Source: Mycobacterium sp. IS-1590
GTDB lineage: Bacteria > Actinomycetota > Actinomycetes > Mycobacteriales > Mycobacteriaceae
Assembly: GCF_001500025.1 (NCBI RefSeq)
Contig: NZ_LQIW01000003.1
Location: forward strand, 1 to 64,000
Reading direction: 5' to 3'
DNA: 64,000 nt
Shown here: positions 38,127 to 47,856 of the stretch, one piece after another
How the letters are laid out: every line of letters starts with the position of its first letter
Numbering within the stretch: the stretch's first letter is position 1
Notes under the pieces: generated by a model
The model's database searches: none
What the model was told of the DNA's origin: nothing
What the model saw: only the letters and a program-made list of their open reading frames with translations
Position numbers and translations under genes: made by a program

Positions 38127-38207
38127 ATGGCCGACCCGCAGATCGTCGACACCGATGAGGTTCGAGAAGAAGAGGTTCAGCAGGAAATCGACCTGCTGCC
38201 GTCCTGA
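38127..38207 (+). CDS. 26-residue acidic peptide, coupled to PhyH dioxygenase
   Basis: A very short gene: AAGGAGG lies 5 bp before the ATG, the best Shine-Dalgarno of the area. The peptide starts MADPQIVDTDEV, is rich in Glu/Asp/Gln (REEEVQQE in the middle) and ends EIDLLPS. Its TGA shares a base with the ATG of the dioxygenase (TGATG), so translation is coupled. It is acidic and leader-like, recalling ribosomal peptide precursors such as MftA, but the mycofactocin core GMCGVY is absent. It could be a modified-peptide precursor, a partner of the enzyme, or only a leader that sets its translation. No family recognised. Confidence 0.68.
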   Translation: MADPQIVDTDEVREEEVQQEIDLLPS

Positions 38208-39082
38208 TGGCCGACGACTCATCGACCGCTCGACACGTCGGTGAGATCGAAGAACTCGGCTACACCGTCGTCAGGGGAGTCCTCGACGATGCCGCGGTCG
38301 ACGGTTATCTGAGCGATACGCGTCGGCTCGAGCGTGAACTACCGACGGTGATCGCCAACTCGAACACCGTCGTCAAGGGCTTTCCTCGCCCGGGACAGAA
38401 GCCGCACAACGGCGCTGATCACGACTGGGTCCGGATCGACAACCTGCTGCTGCACGGCGCCCGATACGAAGCGCTGCCCACCAACCCGCGGTTGTTGCCG
38501 ATCATCGAGGGTGTCCTCGGGCGGGACTGCCTGCTGTCGTGGTTCATGACGAGCAACCAGCTGCCGGGGGCGGTCGAGCAGCGGTTGCACTGCGACGACG
38601 AGATGTATCCGATTCCGCGGCCGCACCAGCCGCTGCTCTGCAACGCGCTGATCGCGCTGTGCGACTTCACCGATGAGAACGGCGCGACGCGCGTTGTCCC
38701 TGGCACCCACCGGCTGGCGGCGATGCCTTCGGAGCCATATCCGCCGAGCACTCCGGTGCAGATGGCGGCCGGTGACGCCCTGGTGTGGAACGGCAGCCTG
38801 TGGCACACGGCCGGCGCCAACCGAACGAATAGGCCCCGGCCCGCTCTCACCGTCAACTACTGCGCAGGGTTTTTGCGGCAGCAGATCAACCAGCAGCTGA
38901 GCATTCCTCGAGAATTGGTGCGACGGCTGGACCCGCGACTCCGCGAACTCATCGGCTACGGGTTGTTCGCGGGCAAGATGGGTCGGATCGATTGGCGTCC
39001 GCCCGCCGATTACCTGGGTTCGGAGGAGCATCCGTTCCTCGACTCGGTTCGCGACCGTTTGGAGCGGCCGCTCACGATCTGA
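38207..39082 (+). CDS. Phytanoyl-CoA dioxygenase (PhyH) family 2-oxoglutarate/Fe(II) oxygenase
   Basis: A 291-aa oxygenase. The iron ligands are His and Asp of LHCDDEMYP near residue 125 and the distal His in NGSLWHTAGANRT near residue 205; the 2-oxoglutarate Arg is likely in RPRPALTVNY shortly after. PhyH proteins hydroxylate lipids, amino acids or small peptides. It has no Shine-Dalgarno of its own beyond the coding end of the preceding peptide gene and depends on coupling to it. Convergent with the MFS gene (11-bp overlap). Substrate unknown. Confidence 0.85.
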   Translation: MADDSSTARHVGEIEELGYTVVRGVLDDAAVDGYLSDTRRLERELPTVIANSNTVVKGFPRPGQKPHNGADHDWVRIDNLLLHGARYEALPTNPRLLPIIEGVLGRDCLLSWFMTSNQLPGAVEQRLHCDDEMYPIPRPHQPLLCNALIALCDFTDENGATRVVPGTHRLAAMPSEPYPPSTPVQMAAGDALVWNGSLWHTAGANRTNRPRPALTVNYCAGFLRQQINQQLSIPRELVRRLDPRLRELIGYGLFAGKMGRIDWRPPADYLGSEEHPFLDSVRDRLERPLTI

Positions 39083-40559
39083 CGGTGGGCTGTTCGGGCA
39101 GCCGAAAGGCGATGATGAGCGCGACGGCCGTGATGGCGGCTGCGACGGCGATCGTCGCCTGGGCTCCTGTCGACAGTGCCGTCGCGAGCACAGAAGTGTC
39201 CGACGAAGGTGTGAGGCGCGAATGCGACGGCATGGCCGCGTCCAGCGCCGAGCGGCCGGCCACCCCGCTGAAGACCGCCGTCAGCACACCCGCGCCCAGG
39301 GCGCCGGACAGTAATCGCAGCGCACTCTGAACACCACCGGCAACCGCTGAGTCCTGTTCGGGCACTTCGTAGTACGATATGTTCACCAGGCGCGCGTAGG
39401 CGACACCCCAGGCCACTCCATAGGCCACCAGCACCGCTCCGACCGCGACCAGCGGTGTTTCTTCAGAGAGCAGCCCGATCAGCCCGATCAGCAGAAGCGG
39501 CAGCGCAGCAAGGGCGTACCTGGCCACCGTGCGGTCATCGAGCCGCTTGGCAAGCGCCGCGGCCGCCGGGCCGCTGAGCACCGCCCCTGCGCCGTAGCAG
39601 GCCAGGACGACGCCGACACCCAGTTGGCCGACCCCGAGAACGAACCCCAGGACCAGCGGCAGGGCCAGTTGGAATCCGGTGTCGCCGATGGACATGAACG
39701 CAGAACTGAACGTGGCCAACCGAAAAGACTTGTACCGGAACAACTGTGGCGGGGCGATGGTTTGCTGCCGCCGGCGAATGCGTCTGCGTTGCACTGCGAC
39801 GAAGACCGCTGCGGCAGCGATCGTGACACCGAAAAGCCCGATGGCCGTTTGCACTTGGTCGTCGTAACCGCCTCCGAGGTCCACGGCCAATGCCAGGCTG
39901 CCCGCGCTTGCCGCCAGCAGGAGCGCACCGGAGACGTCGATGTCGGCAAGGCGCTTGCGGGGGTTCTCGGCCAGGGTGGCGGCGATTCCGGCGGCGGCCA
40001 GCGCGCCGAGTAGCCCCGATCCGAAAAAGGCCCAGCGCCAACTGATCGCGGTGGCTGCCGCCGCGCCACCGACAAGAGGTCCGATCACCGCCGCCAGCCC
40101 GATCGCCGCCGCCCACAAGCCGAAGGCGCGCTCGCGCTGCGGCCCGCGTTGCGAAAACAGGGTGTTGAGCACGCCGAGACCGTTCGGCAGGGTCGCCGCC
40201 AACGCCAACCCGGACAGCACCCGGCCGCCGAAGAAGGACGGTAGATCCCACGCGATGCCGCTGAGCACGCTTCCCGCGATGAACAGAGCGGTGGCGACGA
40301 GCAGCACGAAGCGTCGTCCGAGTACGTCACCGAGCCTGCCGAACAGGACCATGAACGCCGCCGCGGCGGCGAAGTATGCGGTGAACGCCAGGCCGAGATC
40401 GGCCACGGACAAACCGAGATCCCGTACCAGCGAGGGGATGACGGCGTCGGCGATCGTGAAATCGCTGATCGCCAACGTCACCGCCAGCAACACGAATCCG
40501 TAGCCTGTCGAGGGCCGCGAACCGGACGCGCGGTGCCCGACCGTCGATGACGGATCCAC
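39072..40559 (-). CDS. MFS transporter (DHA2/EmrB-like drug exporter family)
   Basis: A 495-aa polytopic protein with about 14 hydrophobic helices. Family motif A is [10 protein letters not shown] between helices 2 and 3, and the motif C-like GPLVGGAAA follows helix 5, as in drug/proton antiporters. The GTG at 40559 is the likely start because the first helix follows after about 25 residues; an open frame extends to 40727 within low-hydrophobicity sequence. It could export the product of the convergent peptide/PhyH pair, but adjacency is the only evidence. Confidence 0.83.
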   Translation of the reverse strand: MDPSSTVGHRASGSRPSTGYGFVLLAVTLAISDFTIADAVIPSLVRDLGLSVADLGLAFTAYFAAAAAFMVLFGRLGDVLGRRFVLLVATALFIAGSVLSGIAWDLPSFFGGRVLSGLALAATLPNGLGVLNTLFSQRGPQRERAFGLWAAAIGLAAVIGPLVGGAAAATAISWRWAFFGSGLLGALAAAGIAATLAENPRKRLADIDVSGALLLAASAGSLALAVDLGGGYDDQVQTAIGLFGVTIAAAAVFVAVQRRRIRRRQQTIAPPQLFRYKSFRLATFSSAFMSIGDTGFQLALPLVLGFVLGVGQLGVGVVLACYGAGAVLSGPAAAALAKRLDDRTVARYALAALPLLLIGLIGLLSEETPLVAVGAVLVAYGVAWGVAYARLVNISYYEVPEQDSAVAGGVQSALRLLSGALGAGVLTAVFSGVAGRSALDAAMPSHSRLTPSSDTSVLATALSTGAQATIAVAAAITAVALIIAFRLPEQPTVRS

Positions 40560-40728
40560 GCGACCATTGTGGAGGCCGCGAGCCACGGTAGGGCCACGCT
40601 GGCGCACCGATGTGATCGCGAGCACAATCGGCCATGATGCGAAAGACCGACGGCCCGCCACCCGTCGCCGTCCCCGACGGCGCCCGGCTGTCACAGGTCT
40701 CGCCAGATGTCTCAACGAGGAGGACACG

Positions 40729-42252
<1,524 letters not shown>

Positions 42253-42260
42253 CCATGTCC

Positions 42261-42327
42261 CGGCGCGAACGTGGATTACCCGCACACCAAACCGAATTTT
42301 CGCGTGCGGGTAACCCACGTTCGGCGC
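42261..42327. repeat. Dispersed repeat family A, two copies as a large palindrome
   Basis: GCGCGAACGTGGATTACCCG with CACA (42263-42286) and GTGCGGGTAACCCACGTTCG with GCGC (42304-42327) are inverted copies, nearly perfect over 24 bp with a 17-bp loop. Both match the repeat at 75-107 and at 18942-18966. It lies just after the aldehyde dehydrogenase stop, with no T-run behind it, so a simple terminator is unlikely. Confidence 0.72.
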
Positions 42328-42347
42328 ACTCGGCGGCACAGCACTCG

Positions 42348-42836
42348 TTGCCACAGCCGCCGCAACGGGCATTGATCACCACGGCCGCGGCCGAGTTGTT
42401 GGCCAGGTTGCAGGACAAGCACGGTGCGCTGATGTTTCACCAGTCCGGCGGGTGCTGCGACGGGTCGTCGCCGATGTGCTACCCCGACGGCGAGTTCATC
42501 GTGGGTGACCGCGACGTGTTGCTCGCGATCCTCGACGTCGGGGGTGGGGTGCCCGTGTGGATCTCCGGCTCGCAGTTCGAGGCGTGGAAGCACACCCAAC
42601 TCGTGATCGACGTCGTCGAAGGCCGCGGCGCAGGCTTTTCCGTCGAAGCGCCGGAAGGGGTGCGGTTTCTGAGCCGAGGCCGGGCGTTCACCGAGGCAGA
42701 GGTGCAGGCGCTGGCCGCCGCGCCGCCTGTCACCGGGGCGGACTTCGAGCGCGGCGTCCGTCCGCCGGCGTCGGTGACGCACATCGTCGGTAACCCAATC
42801 GATGCCTGTCCGATACCTGACGCGCCGGGCGGGTGA
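42348..42836 (+). CDS. DUF779 domain-containing protein (Rv0459-like)
   Basis: The conserved DUF779 core is unmistakable: MFHQSGGCCDGSSPMCYP with its Cys cluster, followed by PVWISGSQFEAWKHTQLVIDV. These small proteins accompany acetaldehyde dehydrogenase genes. The start is uncertain: an ATG at 42255, three bases after the previous stop, would translate through the family A palindrome (193 aa); TTG 42348 gives 162 aa and TTG 42372 a still shorter form. I favour a start after the repeat. The Cys cluster suggests metal binding or a redox role, not established. Confidence 0.78.
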   Translation: MPQPPQRALITTAAAELLARLQDKHGALMFHQSGGCCDGSSPMCYPDGEFIVGDRDVLLAILDVGGGVPVWISGSQFEAWKHTQLVIDVVEGRGAGFSVEAPEGVRFLSRGRAFTEAEVQALAAAPPVTGADFERGVRPPASVTHIVGNPIDACPIPDAPGG

Positions 42837-42872
42837 GCGGGCCGAAGTCGCCGTCCGCGTAGCCTTTCAGGC

Positions 42873-43151
42873 GTGATACCGCTTCCCCGTGCATGGGTAC
42901 TGACCAGCGCGTTGCTGGTCGGTACGGCAGTGGGGCTGATCCTGGGGGTCGCCGCCACGCTGGTGATCGACGCCCCCATCCGCCCCGACGTCGTCGTCGC
43001 GCTCGTCGTCGGCGTACCCGCCGCGCTCGGCATGCTGGCGATCCTGGTGTCGGGTCGGCGCTGGGTGACGACCGCCGGCGCCTTCCTGCTCGGCGTCGCG
43101 CCCGGCTGGTTCGGCGTGCTGGTCACGATCCAGGCGGTGCACGGTGCCTGA
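42873..43151 (+). CDS. Small membrane protein (Rv0460-like)
   Basis: A 92-aa hydrophobic protein with three predicted helices (about residues 9-30, 37-56, 63-88), starting at GTG 42873. It overlaps the next membrane protein gene by 8 bp. No function known; by position it corresponds to Rv0460. Confidence 0.68.
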   Translation: MIPLPRAWVLTSALLVGTAVGLILGVAATLVIDAPIRPDVVVALVVGVPAALGMLAILVSGRRWVTTAGAFLLGVAPGWFGVLVTIQAVHGA

Positions 43152-43629
43152 GACAACCGAAACGCTGCCCGGCGACCCGACGGAGCCGTACACCCCGACG
43201 TTCACCACCGGTGAGTTCCAGGCGGTGATGGGGACGACGGCCGTCGCCGAGCACCCGTCTCAACCAGTGCCGATCCCGGCGCAGCCGGTGGTGGTCCCCG
43301 GCAACTACCAGCACCTCAAACGCTGGATGTTCATGCTCGTCGTCCTGGGCGTCTGGGCGGTCGCCGCGATGGCGGGTTGGGGCCTCTACCACTGGTGGTA
43401 CCACTCGATGGACAAGACGGCCCCGGTCTTCGTCGCGCTGGTCTTCGTGGTCACATCAACGGTGGCGGGCCTGCTTCTCGCGATGGTGCCGGACAGGCCC
43501 GTGGTGTCCGCGCTCGCGATCGCGGTGATGTCCGCACCGTTCGGAGCGGTCGCCGGTGCGGCGGTCCTGCACGGTCTTTACTTCTGCGAGTGGGCCGCTC
43601 GATGTTTTGCGGGGGTCATCCCCTACTGA
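43144..43629 (+). CDS. Membrane protein (Rv0461-like)
   Basis: A 161-aa protein with an N-terminal soluble stretch of about 60 residues (Pro/Thr-rich) and three hydrophobic helices (about 62-86, 93-115, 122-145). The last part contains two Cys (FCEWAARCF). Starts at GTG 43144, inside the end of the previous gene. Function unknown; the conserved neighbourhood before lpdC is its only context. Confidence 0.7.
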   Translation: MPETTETLPGDPTEPYTPTFTTGEFQAVMGTTAVAEHPSQPVPIPAQPVVVPGNYQHLKRWMFMLVVLGVWAVAAMAGWGLYHWWYHSMDKTAPVFVALVFVVTSTVAGLLLAMVPDRPVVSALAIAVMSAPFGAVAGAAVLHGLYFCEWAARCFAGVIPY

Positions 43630-43649
43630 CACGCGTTTGAGCGCACGCT

Positions 43650-44327
43650 TCAGCGGCCGGTCGGCTCCCACGTCCGCATCGCCGCCTCCAGGCCCTGATC
43701 GTCCAACGCGGGTACCGGCAGCGGTGGGTTGTCGGCGTGGGACCGCATGCCGTCCAACAGGATTGCGACGTATCGACGCCACAGATCGGTGTCGACGTGA
43801 CCGGCGAACTCGCTGACCATACCGGCGAGCAGGCTGAGCAGAGGCAGATCGGTATTGGAGATCTCGGACCGTAGACGGCCGTCGTTCTGCGCTCGCTCGA
43901 CGACTCGTACGGCAACCGGGTGAAGACGTTCCTGTGCCGCCACCACGCGCTCGCCGCCATAGGCTTTGCTGAACGCGATTTCGCGCAAGCCTCGGTCGGT
44001 GGCGGTCATCGCGCACAACTGCTCGACGAACCACACGAAGCCGTCCCACGGATCGTCATGCCGCAGCGCGGCTTCGGCCAACGCGGTCATCTCATCCAGA
44101 CCGTCGACGAATATCGCCTCGAGCAGTTCGTCCTTGGTGGCGAACCGCCGGTACACCGTTCCCACCCCCACCCCTGCATGTCGGGCGACGTCATTGAGAT
44201 TGGGCTCCAAGCCTTTTACGGCGAACAGCTCCCGGGCGGCTTGCAGAACGCGGGTGCGGTTACGTTCAGCGTCTTTGCGCAGCGGGCGCGAGTCCAGCCG
44301 CTGCGACCCCGTCTCGCCCACATCCAT
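43650..44327 (-). CDS. TetR family regulator of the mmpS-mmpL operon
   Basis: A 225-aa regulator. The helix-turn-helix is LNDVARHAGVGVGTVYRRFATK around residues 43-64 (shown in part), preceded by a basic segment (LRKDAERNRTRVLQAA). It is divergent from mmpS across 191 bp. In mycobacteria a TetR next to mmpS4-mmpL4 or mmpS5-mmpL5 represses the efflux genes, so the same is expected here. ATG 44327 was chosen; GTG 44351 in frame is possible. Confidence 0.86.
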   Translation of the reverse strand: MDVGETGSQRLDSRPLRKDAERNRTRVLQAARELFAVKGLEPNLNDVARHAGVGVGTVYRRFATKDELLEAIFVDGLDEMTALAEAALRHDDPWDGFVWFVEQLCAMTATDRGLREIAFSKAYGGERVVAAQERLHPVAVRVVERAQNDGRLRSEISNTDLPLLSLLAGMVSEFAGHVDTDLWRRYVAILLDGMRSHADNPPLPVPALDDQGLEAAMRTWEPTGR

Positions 44328-44362
44328 CCGAACGAGTGTAATGCGCTCCACAGTAAAGCGGA

Positions 44363-44391
44363 TTGACCTTGTCCACTTCGTTCGTTAGCTT
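44363..44391 (+). promoter_or_regulatory. Candidate SigA promoter for mmpS-mmpL
   Basis: TTGACC at 44363-44368, 17 bp, TAGCTT at 44386-44391 (fits TANNNT). It points toward mmpS and lies between it and the divergent TetR gene. The start of transcription would fall near 44398, leaving about 120 nt of leader, where a TetR operator may sit. Confidence 0.4.
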
Positions 44392-44518
44392 GGCTGACTA
44401 GCACTGCGCCCCTGAGCCCGGGGTGGTCACAACGCCGGAAGGTCCGCACATTGACTCCCGTCGATCGATCTCCCGCACTACACGTGTGCACCGGTGCCGG
44501 CCCGTGGGCGCGACGGTC

Positions 44519-44938
44519 ATGAAACTGGTCACGCGTCTCTGGCTGCCCGCCATGATCGTGATCGCCGTATCCGCGGGCGTTCTCGCTGTGTCGAACTTCC
44601 GCGGCGTCTTCGGTGCCGAGCCCGCCTTGAAGACGCCGATCGGCGCCGACACCGCGGAGAAGTTCATCCCGAAGGTCGTGGTCTACGAGGTCTTCGGTTC
44701 GGGGGCCGCTGTGGTCAACTACCTGGATCTCGACGGCAAGCCCGTGCGCGCCGGAACCGTGAGCCTGCCCTGGTCGCTGACGTTGGAGACGACAGCGCCG
44801 TCGGTGGCACCGAACATCATCGCCCAGACCGACGGGCAGTCCATCGGCTGCCGGATCACCGTGGACGACGAGATCAAGGATGAGAAGACGGCTCAGGGTG
44901 TGAACGCTCAGACCTTCTGTCTGGTGAAGTCCGCATGA
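44519..44938 (+). CDS. MmpS family membrane protein
   Basis: A 139-aa accessory protein of RND transporters: one N-terminal transmembrane helix (about residues 7-25) and an extracytoplasmic beta-rich domain with the family motifs VVYEVFGSG, VNYLDLDG and paired Cys (GCRITVDDE and AQTFCLVKS). ATG 44519 gives the family length. Overlaps mmpL by 4 bp (ATGA). MmpS helps MmpL move siderophores, lipids or drugs across the envelope. Confidence 0.9.
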   Translation: MKLVTRLWLPAMIVIAVSAGVLAVSNFRGVFGAEPALKTPIGADTAEKFIPKVVVYEVFGSGAAVVNYLDLDGKPVRAGTVSLPWSLTLETTAPSVAPNIIAQTDGQSIGCRITVDDEIKDEKTAQGVNAQTFCLVKSA

Positions 44939-47847
44939 GCGCACCGGTCGACGACGCGCCGACGGACCGCAACCCGATCGCCCGGCCGAAACGTCCGTGG
45001 CTTCCGCGGTTGATCCGCCTTTTCGCTCTGCCGATCATCGTGGGCTGGGTCGTCATCGTCGGCTTCCTCAACACCGCGGTGCCGCAACTGGAAGTGGTGG
45101 GCAAGCAGCGCGCGGTGTCGATGAGCCCGCAGGACGCGCCGTCGATGATCGCGATGAAGCGCGTCGGCACCACGTTCGAGGAATACGACACTAGCAGTTC
45201 GGTCATGGTGGTGCTCGAGGGCGAGGAGAAGCTGGGCGTCGAGGCGCTCGAGTTCTACGAACAGATGGTGCGGGACCTGCGCGCCGACACCGCACACGTG
45301 CAGTACGTGCAGGACCTCTGGTCTGACTCGTTCACCGCGGCGGGCGCGCAAAGCGTCGACGGCAAGGCCGCTTACACCCAGGTGTACATCGCCGGCGACC
45401 AGGGCGAGGCCTTGGCCAACGAGTCGGTGCGCGCGGTGCGGGACATCGTCGCCAGACACCCGACACCCCCCGGTGTCGGGGTCTACGTCACCGGCGCGGC
45501 GGCCACGACGACAGACCAGAACGCCGTCGGCGACAAGAGCATGCGCACTATCGAGATGCTCACCTTCGGCGTCATCGTCGTCATGCTGTTGGTGATCTAC
45601 CGGTCCATCGCCACGACGCTCGTGCTGCTCAGCATGCTCGCGATGGGACTGATGGGCGCGCGCGGGTTGATCTCATTCTTGGGCTACCACAACGTCTTTG
45701 GCCTGACGACCTTCGCCACCAACCTGGTGGTCACCTTGACCATCGCCACCGCCGTCGACTACGGGATCTTCCTGGTCGGCCGGTACCAGGAGGCACGCCG
45801 ATCCGGTGAAGACCGAGAATCGGCGTACTACACGATGTTTCACGGCACCGCCCACGTCGTGGCCGCGTCCGGTCTGACCATCGCGGGAGCCACCTTCTGC
45901 CTGAACTTCACCCGGCTGCCCTATTTCCAGAGCATGGGTTATCCGATGGCCGTGGCGATGGTGTTCGGCATCGTGGTGGCCCTGACGTTCAGTCCCGCGC
46001 TGATCTCGGTGGTCAGCCGGTTCGGCCGGGTGCTGGAGCCCAGGACCAAGTCGTCGACCCGGGCGTGGCGTCGGATCGGCACCTCGACCGTCCGCTGGCC
46101 CGGCGCGTTCGTGGTGGTGGCTGTCGCGGCCTGCCTGGTCGGCTTGCTCGCGCTGCCCAGCTACCACACCAGCTACAACGACCGCCTGTATCTGCCCGAC
46201 GACATCTCGGCCAACGTCGGTTACGCCGCCGCGACCCGGCATTTCTCCGAGGCCCGGATGAACCCGGATGTGCTGATGGTCGAGACCGACCGCGACCTGC
46301 GAAACCCGGCGGGATTCTTGATGATCGACAAGATCGCGAAGGCCTTGGCGGACGTCGAGGGAATCGCCCAGGTGCAGGCCATCACCCGGCCCGACGGCAA
46401 ACCGATCGAGCACACGACGATTCCCTACATGATCGGCCAGCAGGGCGTCGGCCAGCTCATGTCCAACGACTACCAACAGGGCGTCATCGACAACATCATG
46501 GCCCAGGCCGACGAGATGGCGCACACCATCGCGTCGATGGAGAAGATGAACGCGATCACCCGCGAACTGTCCGTGGTGTCGCGAAGTATGGCCGACAAGA
46601 TGGGCGACACGTCCCTGACCCTGCAGGACGTGCGTGACAGCATGGCCGATTTTGATGACTTCTTCCGGCCGATGCGCAACTACTTCTATTGGGAGCCGCA
46701 CTGTTTCAACATTCCGGTGTGCTGGTCGCTGCGTTCCATCTTCGACAGCCTCGACGGCATCTCGACAATGTCGGACGACTTCCAGGCGATGGTTCCTGAT
46801 ATCAACCGGATGGCCGATCTGACGCTGGAGATGACCGCGGTGATGCCGGGCATGATCCAGTCGATGAAAAACCAGCGCCAGATGATGCTGAACCAGTATC
46901 AGGTCCAGAAGGCCCAGCAGGACCAGACCATGGAACAACAGCAGGACAGCGCGGCGATGGGGGAGGCGTTCGACGAAGCCCTCAACGACGATTCCTTCTA
47001 CGTCCCGCCGGAAGCGTTCACCAACGCCGACTTCATCCGCGGTATGGACCTGATGATGTCGCCGGATGGACACGCCGTCCGGTTCACGATCATCCACCAG
47101 GGCGACCCGCTGACCGAGGAAGGCATTTCGCGGATCGAACCGCTCAAGAAGGCCGCGGCCGCGGCGATCAAGGGCACACCGCTGGAAGGTTCGTGGATCT
47201 ACGTCGGCGGCGCCGCTGCGATGTTCGACGACATGCAGCAGGGCGCCGATTACGACCTGCTGATCGCCGTGACGGCGGCGCTCCTGCTGATCCTCGTCAT
47301 CATGATGATCATCACCCGGGCGCTGGTCGCCGCCCTGGTCATCGTCGGAACCGTGGCGCTCAGCCTGGGCACCGCATTCGGGATGTCGGTCGTGCTGTGG
47401 CAGCACATCATCGGGATCCCCCTGCACTGGATGGTCTTGCCGATGGCGATCATCGTGCTGGTGGCCGTCGGCGCGGACTACAACCTTCTGCTGGTGTCGC
47501 GGATGAAGGAGGAAGTGCACGCCGGGCTGCGCACCGGCACCATCCGCGCCATGGCAGGCAGCGGTCCCGTCGTCACCGCCGCCGGGCTGGTGTTCGCCTT
47601 CACCATGGCGACGATGGCGGTCAGCGACCTGATCGTCATCGGCCAGGTCGGCACCACCATTGCGTTGGGTCTGATGTTCGACACATTCGTGATCAGGGGA
47701 TTGATGACGCCGTCGGTGGCCACGCTGCTCGGGCGATGGTTCTGGTGGCCGCTGCAGGTGCGTCAGCGTCCGCGCCCGGCGCCGTGGCCCCAGCCGATTC
47801 AACGCGATCCCGCAGGACATGGCGGGCCGTTCGCCGATGCCCATTAG
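44935..47847 (+). CDS. MmpL family RND transporter
   Basis: A 970-aa inner-membrane transporter with about 11-12 helices. The proton-relay Asp-Tyr pairs are present in TAVDYGIFLVGRYQEARRS near residue 275 and VAVGADYNLLLVSRMKEE near residue 850. The long periplasmic loop (about 400-750) includes a Gln-rich helical section (QVQKAQQDQTMEQQQ), typical of the MmpL4/MmpL5 group with a coiled-coil hairpin. Coupled to mmpS and probably controlled by the divergent TetR. Substrate could be siderophore or drug. The place next to lpdC differs from M. tuberculosis, where mmpL4 lies elsewhere. Confidence 0.92.
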   Translation: MSAPVDDAPTDRNPIARPKRPWLPRLIRLFALPIIVGWVVIVGFLNTAVPQLEVVGKQRAVSMSPQDAPSMIAMKRVGTTFEEYDTSSSVMVVLEGEEKLGVEALEFYEQMVRDLRADTAHVQYVQDLWSDSFTAAGAQSVDGKAAYTQVYIAGDQGEALANESVRAVRDIVARHPTPPGVGVYVTGAAATTTDQNAVGDKSMRTIEMLTFGVIVVMLLVIYRSIATTLVLLSMLAMGLMGARGLISFLGYHNVFGLTTFATNLVVTLTIATAVDYGIFLVGRYQEARRSGEDRESAYYTMFHGTAHVVAASGLTIAGATFCLNFTRLPYFQSMGYPMAVAMVFGIVVALTFSPALISVVSRFGRVLEPRTKSSTRAWRRIGTSTVRWPGAFVVVAVAACLVGLLALPSYHTSYNDRLYLPDDISANVGYAAATRHFSEARMNPDVLMVETDRDLRNPAGFLMIDKIAKALADVEGIAQVQAITRPDGKPIEHTTIPYMIGQQGVGQLMSNDYQQGVIDNIMAQADEMAHTIASMEKMNAITRELSVVSRSMADKMGDTSLTLQDVRDSMADFDDFFRPMRNYFYWEPHCFNIPVCWSLRSIFDSLDGISTMSDDFQAMVPDINRMADLTLEMTAVMPGMIQSMKNQRQMMLNQYQVQKAQQDQTMEQQQDSAAMGEAFDEALNDDSFYVPPEAFTNADFIRGMDLMMSPDGHAVRFTIIHQGDPLTEEGISRIEPLKKAAAAAIKGTPLEGSWIYVGGAAAMFDDMQQGADYDLLIAVTAALLLILVIMMIITRALVAALVIVGTVALSLGTAFGMSVVLWQHIIGIPLHWMVLPMAIIVLVAVGADYNLLLVSRMKEEVHAGLRTGTIRAMAGSGPVVTAAGLVFAFTMATMAVSDLIVIGQVGTTIALGLMFDTFVIRGLMTPSVATLLGRWFWWPLQVRQRPRPAPWPQPIQRDPAGHGGPFADAH

Positions 47848-47856
47848 TGTGGGGGC

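Noticed and set aside
38127-38207. Identification of the 26-residue peptide as mycofactocin precursor MftA
   Set aside because: The acidic, Val/Glu-rich body is similar in character, but the C-terminal core IDGMCGVY is absent and there is no radical SAM or other mft gene nearby.
42263-42327. The large palindrome as a rho-independent terminator of the aldehyde dehydrogenase
   Set aside because: No T-run follows either arm, and the same sequence recurs singly elsewhere, so a dispersed repeat explains it better.
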